Positions 57,588 through 64,000 of a stretch of 64,000 nucleotides of DNA are shown piece by piece (the first letter of the stretch is position 1; each line of letters begins with the position of its first letter). Origin of the DNA: Sordariomycetes sp. S80-01Y (taxonomy: Eukaryota > Ascomycota > Sordariomycetes); contig JAXQJY010000029.1 of the NCBI GenBank assembly GCA_037042185.1, forward strand, positions 1,116,001-1,180,000, given 5' to 3'. The notes under the pieces are model-generated. The model saw only the letters and a program-made list of their open reading frames with translations. It did no database searches and was not told the origin of the DNA. The position numbers and the translations under genes are program-made.

Positions 57588-60500
57588 GTTCCGCGAAGGT
57601 TCGTCTCGCTATTGATCGTCGTAGAATCGAAATCGAAGCAGTAGCGGCAGGGAACTCGTTATCGTCTTCTCTCCATGCGGCAAAGCGTGGCCCTCTTTCA
57701 CGGGCACGGCCTATTCGAACCCGGAACACAGCGCAAAATCACGGACGGAGTGACGGATCTCGAATCGCGGCTGTTGTAGACGAGTCAGTGACAGAAGAGG
57801 TGGCGGCGGCGCGAGGAGTACAACTGCGTCACAGTGCCTCCCTTTCTGTCCACAAGCTGGACCCTGCCGGAGCTGAGGCGCAAACGTGGCTGTCCGTTGC
57901 GCCACGGTCGTGCGCAGTGACGCGAGTCGTGAATCCTGCGAGCAGGATGATGCGAGGCCAGATGAGGCTGAGTTGTCGGTGGTGCTCGGAGGAGCCTTAC
58001 GTGACTTGGGCTTCGAGCAGTGACCTCTTGGGGATCGGTTTCTTGGAAGTCGGGTGTTTTGAGAGGAGGGGTCGGTGGCGCTGACGCAGAACCGAGGGGT
58101 TGGAGGTCGGAGGATTTGGCGGTGTCTCTGACGACGAGGGAATGGAAGTAATCTAACAAAGCAGAGAAAGAGAGCGCAGCCTTCAAAAAGAGAAACGGTA
58201 TAGCAGTCGCGGTCGGAACGTTGGACGTCGGGTGTTGGTTGGTGGTGGTTGCGGGATCGCAGTTGGCGGTGGACGAGTGCCAGTGAGCGCTATCAAATCG
58301 CACCGGCAGGCGACTGTTAGTGGGCTGGTAGGCGATGGGTGGCAGTGGGTGGCAGTGGGTGGCTGGCAGACGCCGAACACGTGGGTCACGAGCGCCGAGT
58401 ACGCGGGCGTTAACACTGGAACTTAACCAGATGCTTCCACTGGCAGCGTTGAAGAGACGAAGAGCCTGAGCCTGACGACCAGAACGAGGGGGGAACCTGG
58501 GCTGAGCATGGTTTTCCCACCAGATTGGGCACGAATCGATTCATCACCGGCGCGCTGTTTCAAATTATGTGCCCGGCCATGGCCATGTCCAACTCCTGAG
58601 TTCTGAGCAGCACCCTTGGAGGGGGACTCGGCGCTATCCCCAGTCCAGTTAATTCCCGGCGGATTGGAGCTCAAATCTGCGTCTCCTTTTTCTGTTATCA
58701 CCTTCACTCCCTGGTCGACCGCCGTCGGGTGCTCTCCCAGCTCCCCAAAACCCAGATGCAACTTCATGCTCCATGCCATTTGCCGCCTGCTGTGATCCCA
58801 TGATCCGACACGCCTGTGCCTATAGGCCCTCGATTGTCAGCATTTATGCGCCAGCTATTCTTCCACTCTGACTGGACATGTACTTCACGCTGAATGCCAT
58901 TTAGACGCCGAGCACGCTGGTGGGGAGCCCACAAATGCCGGCCGTCCTCACGCACACACTTCAGCTGCATCGCTGTCGATCGGCTGTTCGCTCGGACATG
59001 CTGGGTCTGGTGATCAGATGCACGCGTCTGTCAGTTGCCTCTTACAAGTCGCTTTGCCCGATGTCTCAGGCCGTCTTGTCCACACCTCCACGACTCAGCA
59101 ACATTTGTAGCTTCCCGAATACCTAAAGACGTTGCCAACCCCAGCCGTCCAGGCCGTCGTATACCCTCAAGTGTAGGTTACCCGGTACAGCGTCAGGACA
59201 TCCCCAGGTCCTCGTTCTCTGAAATAATACGTCGTGCATTCCTTTCTATCAAACACGTCTTCTGGAGGATATGGCTGGCCTTGTGTGATCCTTGAGCCAA
59301 AATAGCAGAGGTTGGCTGTAATGTTTCCATGGTTGTATCATGACTGAATCGTGTTCCAATGTCCTGCCGATGGTGGTGCGCACATCCTCAAACCCCTCTA
59401 CGTAAGCGCATACGATTACGCTGCTTTTGCAGTGATATGTAGAGCGTGCTCGCACGAGAACCCGACGACGTGGTCCTACAGAGCTCCTAAGCTCGACACT
59501 GACAGGACCGTTGAAAGACTGCTTCATGTAGAAGCGAGGCATACGGCGACCTCATCGGCGGCCAAGTGGAGGGAGAGGGGTTCTAAGTGCCGGCGCGCGC
59601 CCATCGCCTCACCGTCCAGCTGCCGGCTTGGCACCTGAACAGTTAAGGGAAAACACCCCTAACGGTCGTGACAGCTTCAAGCGTTTAGCAGTACAACTCT
59701 CGTATTGCTCTAGTCCCGCGTCAAGAAGCGAGGGCCAAGCTTCTCAGAATAGTGTGCAACCCCCCGGCTTCGGGTCGCACCGCGTGGAGTGCATGAAGCG
59801 GCTGTCCTTGTATTGGCGCGTCTCCACGATGAGGTTGTAGCCTGCACATCACCGAACAACAACAGTATTCTTTGCGTGTGGCAATATTGTTGAGCAGGTG
59901 GCGAGCAACAGACCGTACCTGACGCCTAATTTGGGTCGATTTGTTGACCATGTTTCCCAACCTAGGACGGTTGGACGAGGCCTGGCTGGTGCTGATCAGC
60001 CTTAGTGAGGCTCACTCGGCCACAGTAACGATTATCACCTCCTGATGGGTCAAAGTAGAAGGGAGGAGACCAACAACCCTTGACCGACTGAGAGTCGAGA
60101 ACTGCCTCAGATACTGGATTTCTACTGTAGAGACAGAAGTCTGATCTGAGGAATCAAAGGGGCGAAATCGGGAACCAAGCCAGCCAGCGTCCCGTCGCGT
60201 CTGCTAAAAACAGGTTCCAGCGGTGTCAACGACAGACCAGACCAGATCTGGACCGCCCGCCCATGATGCCGCCTTGGTAATCCACCCAGGACAACAACAA
60301 TCGCCGCCACACCTTATGATCGTCATTTGCCTGGGACCCCATATTCGATTTCATCGCCTGTCGTCACTTCCGGGCACAACTCGTCTTTCCTCGTACTCAT
60401 CAGCACACGCGTGCTCTACTACCCTCTGCGCCCCTCTTCACGTCGTCCGAGTCGTTTCTCAGCTGTGTCTGCACCCAACTGCAGCCCTCCCCACCAATCG

Positions 60501-60650
60501 TTCGCCGCCGTCGCCTCCGTTGTCTCTGCTCAGCCTGACGCCTGTTCGTGTTACCAGCCTGCCAACATCTCCGCAACCCTCTACAAACATCCACCGACAG
60601 GCGACTGCCCACCTCATGGTTCGGCCTGTGTCGCTTCAACCCACGCGAAT
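57588..60650. other. Divergent region between CDC24 and the F-box/WD40 gene
   Basis: 3.1 kb separating two divergent starts, with no supported gene. It holds both promoters and presumably a long pyrimidine-rich leader for the F-box gene (about 60300-60650). A 10-bp tandem repeat lies at 58336-58365. Confidence 0.5.
58336..58365. repeat. Short 10-bp tandem repeat
   Basis: Three copies of a TGGGTGGCAG-like unit, the last with one change, in non-coding sequence upstream of CDC24. Confidence 0.75.
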
Positions 60651-63452
60651 ATGTCCAAGCGCAGTCGGTTGACCATGGACACCTTCTCTCCTATGCACCA
60701 GCCGGACGAGGGCTACTCGGAGGACCCTTTGAACCCGATGACAAATTACGATATCGCCTCTATCCCTGCCTCTCTGAAGACACCAGGCGACTTGCCGGAC
60801 TGGCTGCTATCGAATTCGTCAAACCTACCAACCCATCTAAAGAAAGGTATGAGCTGTTGGGATCCTTGAGCCGCACGGCGCTAACCACCTGTAGATATCG
60901 TCCTTGCCTTGCTGCAAGGTCTTCCCGCATCTGCCCTCTCCGAAATAGCACAGGAGCTCAACCCAAGACTGAGCTTCGACTTCGCGCGACGATTACCACC
61001 TGAAATCTCTCTACGAATCCTCTCGTTCCTCGATCCCGTATCGCTGGTCCAAGTCACGCGATCGTGCCGCGGCTGGCATAACCTTGCCCTCGACTCGACG
61101 CTATGGGAACGACTGTATCATTTGGAGGGTTGGAACGTCATCCGAAGTGAGATCGAGACTTGGGAGGCAAGGGTCAACGTGGGCTTGACAGACTCGATAG
61201 GGCATCTGCACAGGATCCAGAATGAAGAAGGACGTGCCAGCAAGGTACGCGCCCTGGCACACGAGGACGCCGATGTCTCAATGGCAGATGTGCATGGCGG
61301 CTCGAGCATATTTGGATCACCCGAGGCTTCATTTTCGAGCAACCTCACTGCAGCAACATCGTTGAATGAGATGGAAGTCGACGCCACCCCTACCCGACCC
61401 GCCACAGACGGCATCGGGCGATCAATGTCGAGAGGCAAGAAACGCGAGAGATCAGAGACGTCTCTGCCTCCAGTGCTGCCACCACACGACCCACGGCTTG
61501 TCAGGAGGTCAACATTATGGCAGTGGGACTCATCCCACTCGCGCTATCGCATCAACTGGAAATACCTTTACAACTTGCGAATGCGTCTGGAGCATAACTG
61601 GAACGTGTGTGCCGCGACGACATTTCAGCTTCCACATCCGAATTATCCTGAGGAAGGGCACATGGAGTGCGTGTACTCCCTGCAATTCGACTCCAAGTAT
61701 CTTGTGAGCGGCAGTCGGGATAAAACGCTGCGAATATGGAACCTCAGGACGCGGAGACTCATCGGAAGGCCATTGTTTGGACATAGGGGATCAGTCCTCT
61801 GCCTGCAGTTCGATGCTGATCCCGCTGAGGACATCATAGTATCAGGCAGCAGCGACTCTAACATCATCATCTGGAAGTTCTCCACTGGCGAAAAGATACA
61901 GACGATCGAGAAAGCGCACACGGAATCTGTTCTTAACTTGAGGTTCGACCATCGCGTCCTCGTTACTTCGTCAAAGGATAGAACCATCAAGATCTTCAAT
62001 CGCAAGCCCCTGCACTTTGGGGATGTGGGCTACAGGGAAGGCTTTGCTTTCCAGGCAGCAAAGCAGGTCAAAAGATATGGCTATGAGCCAGACCTCAGCA
62101 ACGAGCTACCGGTTCGACCGCCTTGGACGATGATAGGGTCGTTGAAGGGCCATAGCGCGGCTGTCAATGCTATCCAAGTCCGTGATAACACTGTCGTCTC
62201 CGTGTCTGGCGACCGTCACATCAAGATCTGGGACTGGCCGGAACAAGTCTGTACCCGTACCATCCCAGCTCACGAGAAGGGAATTGCATGCGTCGAGTAC
62301 GATGGTCGTCGGATTGTCAGCGGAAGTAGCGATTTCGAAGTATGCATTTTCGACGCCCCAACTGGCCTTCAAGTGGCCCAGCTGCGCGGTCACGAGCACC
62401 TGGTTCGCACGGTCCAAGCAGGTTTCGGCGATCTTCCCTACAGCAAAGTGGAGGACGAGCTGGAAGCCCGCCGAGTGGACCGCGACTACTTCGACGCTGT
62501 CGAAGCGGGGAGAGTCGATCACAATGGGGGCGAGAGGCATGGCCGAAGGGCGCGTGCTGTCAACGCCGGCAGCTCACGTCCTGCTGATCTCCAGGTCTAT
62601 GGCGCGAAGCTGCCACCAGGGGGTGGTGGAAGCAGGAAGTTCGGCCGCATCGTATCAGGGTCCTACGACCACAGCGTCATTATATGGAAGCGCGACAAAG
62701 ATGGCATCTGGCTGCCAAAGCACAAGCTCAAGCAGGAAGAAGCTGCAGCTGCAGCCAGAGCTGACGCGGAGGCTGAGGGAGGCTGTCCTGAAGGTGATAA
62801 GAAGTCAAGCACTACCTCGGACCCTGTGTCACCCGAGAGGGTGGAACTCCCCATGCCAAACGTCCATGACTCCCAGCCTCACCTGTCGTCGGTCGTCTAC
62901 ACAGCTCTGATTGACCAAGTTGTACCATCGGGACCTGCCGCCCTGAGGGCAGCCTTGACCAACTACTCTGGTATCTTCACCTACTATGACTACCTCCGAA
63001 CGGCTATCGACCAAGAGCCCTCGAGTTTGGTGCGCGCAAGGCTGAGACAAGTCGTGTCAGATGCTCTTCTCACCATCCGCAACCGTCAATCCAGCACCAG
63101 CTCAGTGCGAGCAACAATCGGCTCGTCCAGCTCTTACGACCCCAACGCCACAACCAGTCCTCGGACTGTGCGGTCTATCCAAACCTTTGCTGAGCCAGCA
63201 CCGATGCAAACCCCTGCACCCCAGCCTACTGGGCAGCCTCCTGTTGATGCTGCCCAAGCGCAGGCGCACGCAGCGGCAGCCAGTACCGGTGCGGCCGAAG
63301 CCGTGCGGGAGACAGCACGTATCTTCAAGCTGCAGTTCGACGCTTGCAAGATCGTGTGCTGTAGCCAGGCGCCCGTCATCGTCGGCTGGGACTTTTGCAA
63401 CGGTGATCCCGAGCTGGAGAAGGTTGCGAGGTTTTTCGCTACTCTGAAGTAA
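60651..63452 (+). CDS. F-box/WD40 protein, SCF ubiquitin-ligase substrate receptor (917 aa)
   Basis: Exon 1 is 60651-60846 and exon 2 is 60895-63452, with a 48-bp intron (GTATGA donor, CTAAC branch). The F-box is at about residues 96-140 (RRLPPEISLRILSFLDPVSL ... CRGWHNLALDSTLWERLY) and should bind Skp1. After a Ser-rich linker come WD40 repeats from about 270 to 680, with clear repeat ends SGSRDKTLRIWN, SGSSDSNIIIWK, TSSKDRTIKIFN, SVSGDRHIKIWDW, SGSSDFEVCIF and SGSYDHSVIIWK. The last two repeats are separated by an insertion of about 65 residues. The organisation resembles Neurospora FWD-1 and the beta-TrCP/Slimb group, which degrade phosphorylated clients such as the clock protein FRQ. Orthology is likely but not proven. 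The start is the first ATG in frame. Confidence 0.9.
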
Positions 63453-63884
63453 GACAGAGTTCGCATCCGATAAGCCGCGGCTTATGTTGTGAAGTTACAA
63501 GAGGAGCATCATTGCTGACTCTGCCTGGACTACTTAAATGCGTGTTTCTTCCTTGATGGTTTAGCTGGGCGCTTGGAGTCAGTCACCTTGGTGTATCATG
63601 TGGCGTTTGCGAAAGGGAAAGGGGGTATGCTTCAGGAAAGATTGGTCAGGGGGTTCGTAAAGCGATTTATAACCGGAACAAACTTTCACTGCAACGAGTC
63701 TTGTGTATTTCAATGTGTTGGTACATGTGTTTGTCGCATTATCATAACGCCTAATGTTGTGGTTAATCCCCAACTCCGTGTAAGGCTTCGTCTTTCCATA
63801 TCATCATGTCCAGCTACAGCCAGCCACATAGTTCCATTCATGTCCTCTCGCCAAGACCATCCCTTAAGCTCTTTCGTGAACCGC
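63453..63884. other. Shared 3' region at the right end
   Basis: 432 bp between the F-box/WD40 gene and the partial minus-strand gene, which converge. No coding feature is seen. Confidence 0.5.
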
Positions 63885-64000
63885 TTAGGTTGCCACTTGC
63901 TTTGCCTTGTCCTCCGTCTGTGGCGGCTCATCGACGAAGTCGGGGACGACCTCGTCCTGCAAAAACCCAGGCACCGCCCCTCCGCTGAGCTCCTGCTCGT
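63885..64000 (-). CDS. C-terminal end of an unidentified protein (partial)
   Basis: Reading leftward from the window edge, one frame is open for 37 full codons and ends with TAA at 63885-63887. The translation is acidic with a motif-like GFLQDEVVPDFVDEPP and a short Lys/Gln tail, which looks more like a real acidic C-terminus than chance. Only the end of the gene is visible, so no family can be named. Confidence 0.45.
   Translation of the reverse strand, partial: EQELSGGAVPGFLQDEVVPDFVDEPPQTEDKAKQVAT

Overview
The window is nuclear DNA of a filamentous ascomycete (Pezizomycotina, most likely Sordariomycetes). The evidence is short introns (about 45-120 bp) with GTRNGT donors and CTAAC/CTGAC branch sites, about one gene per 3-5 kb on both strands, fungus-specific families (a Fungal_trans_2-type regulator, an NRPS-like megaprotein, an OPT transporter), and housekeeping genes whose protein sequences fit that class. 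I see no rRNA, convincing tRNA, CRISPR array or whole transposon.

Layout. 1-4074 (+): the 3' part of a Sit4/PP6-associated SAPS-domain protein with an unusual choice of C-terminal exon. 4546-4699 (+): a possible two-exon membrane micropeptide. 6878-15253 (+): an intronless 2,791-residue NRPS-like protein whose carrier, adenylation and C-type condensation motifs are eroded while its epimerization-type domain keeps its active-site pattern. 15999-18745 (-): an oligopeptide (OPT) transporter, convergent with it. 21490-22550 (-) and 23670-25472 (+): a divergently placed short-chain dehydrogenase and a transcription-factor-like protein without a zinc cluster. These four genes could form a small specialised-metabolism or peptide-handling locus, but that is inference.

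25473-40008 is a 14.5-kb stretch with no gene I can support. It holds a short interstitial telomere-like repeat and a few weak ORF remnants.

40009-64000 is mostly conserved housekeeping sequence: a C2H2 zinc-finger protein (+), a YVH1-type dual-specificity phosphatase (+), VFA1 (Vps4-associated, -) divergent from the histone chaperone RTT106 (+), a single-pass membrane protein with two PPxY motifs (+), the mitochondrial ribosomal protein MRP10 (+), the Cdc42 exchange factor CDC24 (-), a large F-box/WD40 ubiquitin-ligase receptor (+), and the C-terminal end of an unidentified gene (-) at the right edge.

Exon structures were assembled by hand from splice signals, frame continuity and family resemblance. 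No alignment or expression data were available.
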